From Bacteroidia bacterium (GTDB lineage: Bacteria > Bacteroidota > Bacteroidia > B-17B0 > Aurantibacillaceae), in assembly GCA_018000995.1 (NCBI GenBank), contig JAGNIU010000013.1, positions 1 to 64,000 of the forward strand: a stretch of 64,000 nt of DNA, given 5' to 3'. Both the position numbers and the translations under genes were made by a program. The notes under the pieces are model-generated. The model made no database searches. It was not told the DNA's origin and worked only from the letters and a program-made list of their open reading frames with translations. This document shows positions 42,795 through 50,545 of the stretch, piece by piece (positions within the stretch are counted from its first letter, which is position 1; each line of letters opens with the position of its first letter).

Positions 42795-43610
42795 ATGAAA
42801 AAGTACTTTTTAGCATATTTGCTGGTTATTTCTTTTGGAATTCAAGCTCAACAATCTAAAAAAGGCATCGACCCTAAATACGTGTTTTGTTATAAGAACA
42901 CATCCTTTAGTACGGATGATTATAAAATTTACATTGAAGATGCTATTAACGAAGACGGCCTATCGAAATTTAAAATCCGCATATTTAATAAAACTAACGA
43001 TTACCTTATTTTTAAACCAAGTGATATTGTTTTTAAAATAGGAACGCAGGAAGTTGCGTGTAAGGAAAAACAAATTCTCATTTTACCAAACGAAGAAAAC
43101 TGGAAAGTACTTAGCGTTAAAGGCAAAGGTTTTCAGGAAGAAAAATATACTATCGAATTAAAACAAATGTATAAAGTTTCAGCAAGTAGCGAGCCCATAA
43201 AAGTTGAAGATTTAAGTTTACCAAGCTCAAACACCGAATTCATTGCCGGCAAATTTAAGTACAAGATTAAAAAAGTTGATTTAAAAACTGATAAATCTGT
43301 TATACGATGCGAATGCGTTTACGAAGGCGATGGCGTTGGGATTTTATCTCCCGGAAAATGTATTGCTGTAATGCCTAAAGGACAAGAAAACGCTAATGCA
43401 GATAAATTTAAAAGTTGCTTATTAGAAAAAGGTAAAGGAGAAAGTTTTTTAATTGAGTTCCGCGAAATGAAAGAGGGAGGCGATATGCAGAAAGGTCCGC
43501 TTAAATTAATTTGGGGCGAAACTTTTAAAGAATCTAAACAAGAGCCAATAGCCGGCGGAAAAATAAATTTAGAATTGGACGGTCCGAAAACCGGAGAAAG
43601 AAATCAATAA
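42795..43610 (+). CDS. Secreted protein, unknown
   Basis: A 271-residue protein with a signal peptide (MKKYFLAYLLVISFGIQAQ). Beta-strand-rich sequence follows (FKIRIFNKTNDYLIFKPSDI, FKYKIKKVDLKTDKSVIRC) with paired Cys residues, suggesting a beta-sandwich domain of the kind found in periplasmic accessory proteins. No family recognised. It ends 2 bp before the convergent gatA stop. Confidence 0.72.
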   Translation: MKKYFLAYLLVISFGIQAQQSKKGIDPKYVFCYKNTSFSTDDYKIYIEDAINEDGLSKFKIRIFNKTNDYLIFKPSDIVFKIGTQEVACKEKQILILPNEENWKVLSVKGKGFQEEKYTIELKQMYKVSASSEPIKVEDLSLPSSNTEFIAGKFKYKIKKVDLKTDKSVIRCECVYEGDGVGILSPGKCIAVMPKGQENANADKFKSCLLEKGKGESFLIEFREMKEGGDMQKGPLKLIWGETFKESKQEPIAGGKINLELDGPKTGERNQ

Positions 43611-43612
43611 GA

Positions 43613-45040
43613 TTAAATTTTCGAAGCTATATCAAACAACTTTCCTTCTTCGAAATAATTAGCCATTAGTTGAATCCCCATTGGTAAACCATTGCTGTGT
43701 TTACCACATGGAACAGAAATTGCAGGAACACCTGCGATGTTAGCTTGTACTGTAAAAATGTCTTCTAAATACATTTTAATAGGGTCAGCACTATTTTTTC
43801 CAAACTCAAATGCAGTTCCCGGAGTTGAAGGCGTCACAATAAAATCGTATTCCTTTAAAATATCGAATGTTTTTTGTTGTAATAGTTTTCTTACTTTTTG
43901 TCCTTTTGCATAATACGCATCGTAATAGCCAGCGCTCAATACAAAAGTGCCAAGCATGATACGGCGTTTTACTTCTTTACCAAAACCTTCGCTGCGTGAT
44001 TTTTTATATGTGCTTTCTAAATCTGTTGCTTTAGCTGTGCGGAAACCATAATGCACACCATCGAAACGCGAAAGATTTGATGAAGCTTCAGCCGTGGTTA
44101 AAACATAATATACAGGCACTAAAAAATCTAAGTAAGGAAAATCAACCGCTTTAACAGTATGACCTTGCTTTTTAAATTCTTCTAATTTATTTAAAACAGA
44201 TTGTTTCACTTCAGGATCTAAACCATTGGCTTCGATACAATCTTTTAAGTAAGCAATTTTATATTTGGTTGGTGAGCTTGTCGAACTATTGTTTTCTGAT
44301 GTTGTATAAGAAGGAACAGGTTTTTGTGAAGCGGTACTATCAAATTCATCGGCACCTGCAATTACTTCCATTACTAAAGCAGCATCTTCAACTGTCTTTG
44401 TAATTGGACCAATTTGATCGAATGAAGAAGCGTAGGCGATTAATCCCCAACGAGAAACTCTTCCGTAAGTCGGTTTAAATCCAACAACACCACAAAACGA
44501 AGCGGGCTGACGAATAGAACCACCTGTATCAGAACCTAAAGCTACGTGACAAAAATTTGCTGCAACCGAAGCTGCTGCTCCGCCCGATGAACCGCCTGGA
44601 ACAAACTTTTCGTTTAAAGGATTTAATACTTTTCCGTAAGCAGAATTTTCATTACTGCTTCCCATCGCGAACTCATCGCAATTTGTTCTGCCAATAATTA
44701 TTGCATCCTGCGCTAATAATTTTTCTACAACTGTTGCAGAGAATAGTGATTCAAATCCTTCAAGTATTTTTGATGAAGCCGAAACTTTATGTCCTTTGTA
44801 ACAGATATTATCTTTTAAAGCAACAATAACACCAGCTAATTTACCTGCAGTTTTGCTCTTAATTTTTTCGTCAATTTTTTGAGCTTGTTCTAAAGCACTT
44901 TTTTCAAATACTTCTAAAAAAACATTCAGGTTTTTCTTTTCTGAAATAGTCTTTAAAGTTTCGTTTAAAATAGAAACGCAATTGGTTTTCCCCGAAAGTA
45001 AATCGGCTTGCAAATTTTTTATGGAAGTAAATGTGTACAT
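43613..45040 (-). CDS. gatA: Asp-tRNA(Asn)/Glu-tRNA(Gln) amidotransferase subunit A
   Basis: A 475-residue amidase. The Ser-cis-Ser-Lys triad is visible: Lys76 in ALKDNICYKG, Ser151 in PGGSSGGAAASVA and Ser175 in GSDTGGSIRQPASFCG. GatA makes ammonia from glutamine to amidate mischarged Asp/Glu-tRNA with GatB and GatC, which are not in the window. The ATG at 45040 is chosen over 45061. A GAGCTTGTCGA hairpin copy encodes SSTSSPT (252-258) in a loop where homologues lack this stretch. The C-terminus, ending FDIASKI, is slightly short. Confidence 0.93.
   Translation of the reverse strand: MYTFTSIKNLQADLLSGKTNCVSILNETLKTISEKKNLNVFLEVFEKSALEQAQKIDEKIKSKTAGKLAGVIVALKDNICYKGHKVSASSKILEGFESLFSATVVEKLLAQDAIIIGRTNCDEFAMGSSNENSAYGKVLNPLNEKFVPGGSSGGAAASVAANFCHVALGSDTGGSIRQPASFCGVVGFKPTYGRVSRWGLIAYASSFDQIGPITKTVEDAALVMEVIAGADEFDSTASQKPVPSYTTSENNSSTSSPTKYKIAYLKDCIEANGLDPEVKQSVLNKLEEFKKQGHTVKAVDFPYLDFLVPVYYVLTTAEASSNLSRFDGVHYGFRTAKATDLESTYKKSRSEGFGKEVKRRIMLGTFVLSAGYYDAYYAKGQKVRKLLQQKTFDILKEYDFIVTPSTPGTAFEFGKNSADPIKMYLEDIFTVQANIAGVPAISVPCGKHSNGLPMGIQLMANYFEEGKLFDIASKI
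44270..44288 (+). repeat. GAGCTTGTCGA hairpin repeat inside gatA, copy 4
   Basis: TGGT, core GAGCTTGTCGA, ACTA; arms pair with one G-T wobble and again differ in sequence from other copies. The gatA strand reads TCG-ACA-AGC-TCA, the same phase as in odhB. Confidence 0.85.
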
Positions 45041-45050
45041 TTTTAAATAA

Positions 45051-45083
45051 TAAAGCGCCACTCTTTTTCAGAATGACGCTTTA
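45051..45083 (-). terminator. Hairpin between tatA and gatA
   Basis: TAAAGCGCCA (45051-45060) pairs with TGACGCTTTA (45074-45083) apart from one mismatch. On the minus strand a T-rich run follows, so it may end the tatA transcript or attenuate entry into gatA. Confidence 0.6.
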
Positions 45084-45098
45084 AAGATAAATTAAAAA

Positions 45099-45284
45099 TT
45101 ATTTTTTGTCTGATTCAGTTGAATCAACACCTTTTGAAGCGTCTTTAAAATCTTTAATACCACGGCCTAAGCCTTTCATTAATTCAGGTATTTTTTTACC
45201 GCCAAATAATAATAATACGATGATTAGGATGATGATAATCTCCGAAGGACCCATTCCAAAAATCAATGTGAACAAACTTGTCAT
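45099..45284 (-). CDS. tatA: Twin-arginine translocase TatA/TatE-type subunit
   Basis: A 61-residue protein with a short N-terminus, one membrane helix ([13 protein letters not shown]), the hinge [20 protein letters not shown] and an acidic/polar tail, the classic TatA layout. TatA oligomers form the pore for folded proteins together with TatC, which is not in the window. The hairpin after its stop separates it from gatA. Confidence 0.92.
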   Translation of the reverse strand: MTSLFTLIFGMGPSEIIIILIIVLLLFGGKKIPELMKGLGRGIKDFKDASKGVDSTESDKK

Positions 45285-45326
45285 TGCTTTAAATTTAGAC
45301 TACAAAGTTAATAAATTAAAAGGATA

Positions 45327-45356
45327 TTGCAAATTGCTGGAAATGAGCTATTTTTG
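45327..45356 (+). promoter_or_regulatory. Bacteroidota-type promoter
   Basis: TTG at 45327-45329, 19 nt, TATTTTTG at 45349-45356, then 20 nt to the mce ATG at 45377. Confidence 0.7.
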
Positions 45357-45376
45357 TCTTATTTAACACTAATTCC

Positions 45377-45781
45377 ATGATCAAAAAAATAGAACATATT
45401 GGCATAGCGGTAAAGAATTTAGACAATTCGAATGCCCTATTTAAAAAGCTATTTGGGAGCGAACATTATAAAATTGAGAAAGTAGAAAGCGAAGGCGTAA
45501 GCACCAGTTTTTTTATGTTAGGTGAAACTAAGATTGAATTAGTGGCTTCCACAACAAACGATAGCTCAATCGCAAAATTTATTGAGAAAAAAGGTGAAGG
45601 CATTCATCATATTGCGTATGCCGTTGATGATATCATTTCTGAAATGGAACGCTTAAAAAAAGAAGGTTTCGAATTAATAAATCAACAACCGAAAGATGGC
45701 GCTGATAATAAACTAATCTGCTTTCTACATCCAAAAAGTACAAATGGTGTTTTGGTGGAGTTATGTCAAGAAAAGAAATAA
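45377..45781 (+). CDS. mce: Methylmalonyl-CoA epimerase
   Basis: A 134-residue vicinal-oxygen-chelate protein: EHIGIAVKNLDNS at the N-terminus, a central GEGIHHIAYAVDDI and a C-terminal HPKSTNGVLVELCQ. The His and Glu residues fit the metal site. It interconverts (R)- and (S)-methylmalonyl-CoA between propionyl-CoA carboxylase and methylmalonyl-CoA mutase. Neither partner is in the window. Length is typical. Confidence 0.92.
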   Translation: MIKKIEHIGIAVKNLDNSNALFKKLFGSEHYKIEKVESEGVSTSFFMLGETKIELVASTTNDSSIAKFIEKKGEGIHHIAYAVDDIISEMERLKKEGFELINQQPKDGADNKLICFLHPKSTNGVLVELCQEKK

Positions 45782-45790
45782 TTTAACTAG

Positions 45791-45962
45791 AACAATGTGA
45801 CAATTCGGCAATTTGACGATTTGGCAATGAAACTTCTTCAAACTTACACTACAGTAATTAAATTAATTTTTTGGAAAGATTCTAAACATTGGATTGAATC
45901 TGTTTAACCAAAAAAAACAATTGACTCATTGTCGAATTGCCCAATTGACTAATTGCTCAATC
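45791..45962. repeat. 8-bp-period inverted array, element B
   Basis: Left arm (45791-45828): AACAAT then GTGACAAT, TCGGCAAT, TTGACGAT, TTGGCAAT, consensus TnGnCAAT. Right arm (45920-45962): ATTGACTC, ATTGTCGA, ATTGCCCA, ATTGACTA, ATTGCTCA, ATC, consensus ATTGnCnA, the reverse complement. The 91 bp between the arms are AT-rich with no recognised gene. The right arm runs into the stop codon (45957-45959) of the minus-strand deacylase gene. This is the longest gene-free interval in the window (175 bp). Confidence 0.85.
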
Positions 45963-46901
45963 TTCCATTCCAATATGAATAAGGGCATCGCCTTCATTCA
46001 CTACCGGTTGATTATTAATGCCTACAATATATCCTGAAACATGCGCTAATACTTTATGTTCTACTTCTCCAAAAGGATTACAAATAACACCTAACAAATC
46101 ATCTTTGCGAACATGTGCGCCATTATTTGCGTTCATGTGAAACAAACCACTTGCTCCTGCTCTAATCCAAGTATCATTTTTTAATTTTACAGGGGCGTTG
46201 TTAGGAATATCTAAATCCAACATTTTATACGCTTTCATCAATCGCAAACAACCGCTTAAGCCTTCGTTAATAGACAAATAATCGAAACGCATGCTTTCGC
46301 CACCTTCAAAAACCAAAATCGGTTTATTTTTTTTCGATGCTTCTTTTCTTAAAGTGCCATCGCGGTATTTACTATCAATAATTAATGGTGCTGAAAATTT
46401 CTTGGCGATTGCTAAATTCTCAGGGAAATCAAACACACAACGAATCTGAGGGAAATTATTGATTTTTGCGCCGCCGGTATGGAAATCAATTCCAAAATCA
46501 ATTAATGGAATAATATGTTTCATTAAATCGTAAGCAATTCTGCTTCCTAACGAACCATTTTTTGTTCCCGGAAAACAACGATTTAAATCGCGACCATCAG
46601 GTAAATCTCGCGTTGAATACAAAAACGAAACAATATTTATTACGGGAATAGCAATGATAGTTCCACATTTCAAATTCTTTACTTCATCACGCCCGACTAA
46701 TTTTCTAATAATTTCAATACCGTTTGTTTCCTCGCCATGTAACCCTGCGCTAAATAAAATTGTTGGTCCGGGTTTTTTTGAACGAATTACATGAACAGGA
46801 ATTTTAATAGATGACTTTGTATGCAATTCATAAGAATTCAGAATAACAGTTTTGTTTTCTCCCGGGGAAATATCCTGACCGTTAATTGTAATTGTACTCA
46901 T
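45957..46901 (-). CDS. Succinylglutamate desuccinylase/aspartoacylase-family carboxypeptidase
   Basis: A 314-residue M14-type zinc enzyme: GLHGEETNGIEII supplies His and Glu metal ligands, DLNRCFPG the substrate Arg, and IDFHTGG the third ligand. A C-terminal lipoyl-like barrel (GLFHMNANNGAHVRKDDLLG to GYIVGINNQPVV) replaces the usual AstE tail. It ends a four-gene minus-strand operon 5 bp after rimK. With a Glu-adding ATP-grasp enzyme upstream, removal of added glutamates or a related amide is a likely role (inference). Confidence 0.85.
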   Translation of the reverse strand: MSTITINGQDISPGENKTVILNSYELHTKSSIKIPVHVIRSKKPGPTILFSAGLHGEETNGIEIIRKLVGRDEVKNLKCGTIIAIPVINIVSFLYSTRDLPDGRDLNRCFPGTKNGSLGSRIAYDLMKHIIPLIDFGIDFHTGGAKINNFPQIRCVFDFPENLAIAKKFSAPLIIDSKYRDGTLRKEASKKNKPILVFEGGESMRFDYLSINEGLSGCLRLMKAYKMLDLDIPNNAPVKLKNDTWIRAGASGLFHMNANNGAHVRKDDLLGVICNPFGEVEHKVLAHVSGYIVGINNQPVVNEGDALIHIGMED

Positions 46902-46906
46902 AAAAA

Positions 46907-47803
46907 TTATTCGCCCGGCTTATTAAATTCATTACGTTCAACATACTCAATAATTTTTCCGGCAATATCTACACCGGTGGCGCCTTCAATACCTTCTAAT
47001 CCGGGAGATGAATTTACCTCCATTACTAAAGGACCTCTATCACTTTGCAATAAATCCACACCTGCTATCGCTAATCCTAATTTTTTTGCAGCCTTAATTG
47101 CTGTGGCTCTTTCTTCTGAGCTTAAATTTATTACAGATGCACTTCCTCCTCTATGTAAATTACTTCTGAACTCTCCTTCCTTTGCCTGACGTTTCATTGC
47201 GCCTACAATTTGTCCGTCTACAACAAACACTCGGATATCAGCACCACGGGATTCTTTAATAAATTCCTGCACTAAAATACTAGCATCTAATTTCAAAAAT
47301 GCCTCTATTACAGATTTAGCTGCTTTCTGATTCTCAGCTAAAATTACGCCAATGCCTTGGGTACCTTCTAATAACTTCACAACACAAGGCGCGCCGCCAA
47401 TGGCTTCAATAACGCTATCAATATCTTTATCTTTTGGTGATGAAGCAAAAGCTGTTTTTGGAATTCCTAAACCCGCACGTGCTAAAATTTGTAAGCTACG
47501 GAGTTTATCCCGAGAGCGAACTAAGGCTTGTGATTCAACGGCAGTAAATATTTTCATCATCTCAAACTGACGAACTACGGCTGAACCATAAAAAGTAGCT
47601 GATGCGCCAATACGTGGTATAACGGCGTTAACACCCATCACTTCTTTACCGTTAAAATAAATATGCGGACGACCTTGTTCAATTACCAATACACATTTCA
47701 TGTGATCGAGTAATAACATTTCGTGTCCGCGTTGTTCACCTGCCTCTATAAGACGTCTGGTTGAATACAAATTACGGTTGCGTGATAAAAGTGCTATTTT
47801 CAT
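46907..47803 (-). CDS. rimK: RimK-family ATP-grasp glutamate ligase
   Basis: A 298-residue ATP-grasp ligase: N-terminal [24 protein letters not shown]-type segment [45 protein letters not shown] and [13 protein letters not shown] (metal-binding Glu/Asn). RimK adds glutamates to the C-terminus of ribosomal protein S6 in Escherichia coli; relatives modify other acceptors. S6 is not in the window. It lies 14 bp after the retropepsin gene. Confidence 0.92.
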   Translation of the reverse strand: MKIALLSRNRNLYSTRRLIEAGEQRGHEMLLLDHMKCVLVIEQGRPHIYFNGKEVMGVNAVIPRIGASATFYGSAVVRQFEMMKIFTAVESQALVRSRDKLRSLQILARAGLGIPKTAFASSPKDKDIDSVIEAIGGAPCVVKLLEGTQGIGVILAENQKAAKSVIEAFLKLDASILVQEFIKESRGADIRVFVVDGQIVGAMKRQAKEGEFRSNLHRGGSASVINLSSEERATAIKAAKKLGLAIAGVDLLQSDRGPLVMEVNSSPGLEGIEGATGVDIAGKIIEYVERNEFNKPGE

Positions 47804-47817
47804 AGTATAATTATGAG

Positions 47818-48288
47818 CTAAATATAATCATTAATTGTTTTATCAATTCTTAATCCCCCGGTGTGTATTTTATTTACATCAACAATAAATTTACCTTTTA
47901 ACAAACGGCGGCCAATTAAAACCGGATAGCGCATGCTTTCGCGATCGCTAAGTGAAAGTGTAGTGTGGATTGTTTTTTTTCCGAGCTTAATACTAGTTTT
48001 AATAATATAGCGCTCTTCTATTTCACCAAAAGAGTTTTTTATTTTCTTTTTATCAAATTCAGTGAATTCATGAATGTATTTCGAAAACTCAGGATGTGAA
48101 CTATCAAATACTTTAAAACACAATACAGGTTCGTTATTCCTAGTTCTAATTTCTATATCTGTACAATGAATGGAAGATGTATATGCGCCGGTATCTATCT
48201 TCGCTTCTATAGAAAATAAATTCAGTGCAGGGAAATCTACAAATTCCCTCCTGCCAATTAAACGCATTTTATTTTTCGACTCAGTCAC
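47818..48288 (-). CDS. RimB-like retropepsin (RimK-associated aspartyl protease)
   Basis: A 156-residue protein of the family often annotated ATP-dependent zinc protease: [13 protein letters not shown], then [13 protein letters not shown] with the retropepsin D-T-G active-site motif (Asp at about residue 32), and [18 protein letters not shown]. Members occur next to RimK-type ligases. It sits between the oxidoreductase (12 bp) and rimK (14 bp) and may trim or regulate RimK products. Confidence 0.87.
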   Translation of the reverse strand: MTESKNKMRLIGRREFVDFPALNLFSIEAKIDTGAYTSSIHCTDIEIRTRNNEPVLCFKVFDSSHPEFSKYIHEFTEFDKKKIKNSFGEIEERYIIKTSIKLGKKTIHTTLSLSDRESMRYPVLIGRRLLKGKFIVDVNKIHTGGLRIDKTINDYI

Positions 48289-48300
48289 TTTATTAAATGG

Positions 48301-49365
48301 TTAATTTACAAAAAACTTATTAAAGCGCGATACATTAACTTCTTCTAATAGTGGCTCGTTTGATTTAAAATAATTAACCAACCGTTGAGCAAAATACGGA
48401 GCCAACATAACCCCTTTAGTACCAAGTCCGTTAAATAGAAAAACGTTTTTATGTTTAGGATGCTGCCCCATAACAGGTCGACGATCGATAACCGATGGTC
48501 TTACACCGGCCTCATGTTTTAGTATGGCATAATCCACCTCCGATATTTTTTTGAACTTATCCTGTAATTCCTGAGTTGCCGATTGAGACTGATTTTCGTT
48601 TAAATCATCCCAATTATATGTAGCGCCTAACTTATAGGTATCACTTTCTAACTGCATCAAAAATGCATTCTTGTTAATGATATTTGTTCCAATATTGACG
48701 TTCTTGGTTTTAATTGTTAGCACTTCACCTTTTGCAGGTTTAAACGGAACGTAATTAAAGTATGGGTTGTTTTTTATTAAGTATCCTTCAGCAAAAACAA
48801 TATTATTAGCGTTTATGTTTTTGTAAGAAATAGTTTCGCCAATACTTAAATCTTGATGATTGAATTCTTCAACCAACATACTTTGTTTCTCCATTAAAAA
48901 TAATTGAGTCGCTTCTAAAAATGTTTTTACATCAAGGTTGCCCGATTTTAAAACTTTAGAATAGCCAAACGCTGAAATTTTTATTCCGTTAAAATCATTG
49001 TCATGATAAATAGTTTTATCAAGATAATTTTCCAATTCCCCATTAGCTTTTTTCTTCCACAAATCAGCTTCTTGTTGTTCTGAAAACAATTTTACAATAT
49101 GGCGTTCGATAATTAGTGGGGTTTTAAATTTCAGTTCTGCTTGCTTGTAAAACGCTAAAAGCTCAGGCAACAAGTCGTCAATCATCCAACTTTTAGTTAA
49201 TCTTTTAAAAACAATCGGGTTCCAAATACCGGCTGCAATTTTTGAGCAAGATGATAATTCAGGTTTATCAATTAGGATTACAGTATAACCTGCCTCAATA
49301 AGTTTTATCGATAAAACACTACCCGCAAGGCCCTGTCCAACAACTATAAAATCAACGTTTGTCAT
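48301..49365 (-). CDS. D-amino-acid oxidase family FAD-dependent oxidoreductase
   Basis: A 354-residue DAO-fold flavoenzyme: FIVVGQGLAGSVLSIKLIEA (dinucleotide fold), GIWNPIVFKRLTKSW, a central substrate domain and HEAGVRPSVIDRRPVMG then LFNGLGTKGVMLAPYFAQRL. Relatives oxidise secondary or D-amino acids. First gene of the operon with the retropepsin and rimK; whether its substrate relates to glutamate tails is unknown. Confidence 0.82.
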   Translation of the reverse strand: MTNVDFIVVGQGLAGSVLSIKLIEAGYTVILIDKPELSSCSKIAAGIWNPIVFKRLTKSWMIDDLLPELLAFYKQAELKFKTPLIIERHIVKLFSEQQEADLWKKKANGELENYLDKTIYHDNDFNGIKISAFGYSKVLKSGNLDVKTFLEATQLFLMEKQSMLVEEFNHQDLSIGETISYKNINANNIVFAEGYLIKNNPYFNYVPFKPAKGEVLTIKTKNVNIGTNIINKNAFLMQLESDTYKLGATYNWDDLNENQSQSATQELQDKFKKISEVDYAILKHEAGVRPSVIDRRPVMGQHPKHKNVFLFNGLGTKGVMLAPYFAQRLVNYFKSNEPLLEEVNVSRFNKFFVN

Positions 49366-49382
49366 TTGAGTTAGATACCCTG

Positions 49383-50003
49383 CTATTTTTTCTTAGGCTT
49401 GTATCCTCTTTTTTCGCCTCTGTATGCTCCCGAAAAATAACAGATGATGCGGGCACCGGCCATTCTTTGAAGCGCTGTGATGTCAGCAAACAATTCAATT
49501 CCTAAACCCACATCATATTTTACTTTATATACAGCCTGCAAACAAATATAACCGCCTAATGCGGTATTAGAAGTGACTTTAAATAAACCGGATGTATCTG
49601 TTGAACCTACTACGAAATAAGAATAAGAAGGCCCCACAAAACCAGCCAGATTAAATAAATTTTTCTCGTAGCGATAACCATAACAAAAGTGCCCTTGAAT
49701 ATTTGTGTTACGCAAAAATTCGTCGCCACTCATAAAAAAACCCATCTGAAAATACTCTTTTTGTAAGTGAAATTGAAAATCAACATTCAATGCGCTTTGT
49801 ATATCCTTCCTGATATCAGAGTACGCCTTACCTGCCCCAAAGGTTAGGTAACTATTATATTTACGATACCGCTTGCCGTCATATATAATTTCCTGCTTGC
49901 GATTATAAGGCAGAGTGTCTTTCTGAGCTAAACAGTACGAAAAGCAAAAAGTTAAAAATATGACGAAGGCATTTTTCAATACTGCTAATTTACGTACAAT
50001 CAA
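49383..50003 (-). CDS. Outer-membrane protein, unknown
   Basis: A 206-residue protein with a signal peptide (KNAFVIFLTFCFSYCLAQ) and alternating beta-strand sequence (YLTFGAGKAYSDIR, FQFHLQKEYFQMGFFMSG, NLAGFVGPSYSYFVV), as expected for a small outer-membrane barrel. It lies 17 bp upstream of the DAO gene on the same strand. No family recognised. Confidence 0.7.
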   Translation of the reverse strand: MIVRKLAVLKNAFVIFLTFCFSYCLAQKDTLPYNRKQEIIYDGKRYRKYNSYLTFGAGKAYSDIRKDIQSALNVDFQFHLQKEYFQMGFFMSGDEFLRNTNIQGHFCYGYRYEKNLFNLAGFVGPSYSYFVVGSTDTSGLFKVTSNTALGGYICLQAVYKVKYDVGLGIELFADITALQRMAGARIICYFSGAYRGEKRGYKPKKK

Positions 50004-50016
50004 TTATATTTTGCGC

Positions 50017-50024
50017 TATATTTG
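50017..50024 (+). promoter_or_regulatory. -7 promoter box (TATATTTG)
   Basis: TATATTTG ends 8 nt before the GTG at 50033. The divergent barrel gene starts 13 bp to the left. No clear TTG at the expected -33 spacing. Confidence 0.55.
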
Positions 50025-50032
50025 TTGTAATT

Positions 50033-50545
50033 GTGAAGTTTCCCCTAAACATATTAATAATAACTTTAACGGCTATCTTGAGTTCTTGTGGTGGTGGCGA
50101 GCCGAATGCCATTAAAAACATCGATAAAGATTCAACTGCTAATTCTTTTAAGTGGATTGAGGGTAAATATATTGTAATGAATGATGAGGCCGGATTTTAT
50201 TACGAAGAATGGATTAAAGTTGACAAGAACAACTATACCGGAATAGGGTATGCCTTAACCCGTGATTGCATTGATACGGTTTTTAGTATGAAAATGCGAC
50301 TAATACACGAAAAAGAAAAAACAACTCTGTTTTACGATGTAAAAAATCAGAACGAAAACAAAGAAACCGAATTTACTTTAACCAAAGGCGAAAATAATGT
50401 TTATGTTTTCGAAAATCCCTTTCGCGACTTCCCTTCCATTATGCAATACAAAATTCTTGGCGATTCGGTTATAGAAGTTACCGAAAGAGGTTTTGCCAAA
50501 AATAAAGAAAAGGTTATCGAATACAGGGCCACCAAAATGAATTAG
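50033..50545 (+). CDS. DUF6265-like lipoprotein
   Basis: A 170-residue lipoprotein starting at GTG 50033. The lipobox (ILSSCGGG) is followed by FKWIEGKY and YYEEWIKVDKNNYTGIGYA, the opening of DUF6265-type beta-barrel-like domains (calycin-like), and then NNVYVFENPFRDFPSIMQY. Function unknown. The last 4 bp overlap the convergent barrel gene. Confidence 0.72.
   Translation: MKFPLNILIITLTAILSSCGGGEPNAIKNIDKDSTANSFKWIEGKYIVMNDEAGFYYEEWIKVDKNNYTGIGYALTRDCIDTVFSMKMRLIHEKEKTTLFYDVKNQNENKETEFTLTKGENNVYVFENPFRDFPSIMQYKILGDSVIEVTERGFAKNKEKVIEYRATKMN

Noticed and set aside
45829-45919. Possible small RNA in the spacer of element B
   Set aside because: AT-rich sequence without a promoter, stable stem or terminator in its 91 bp.
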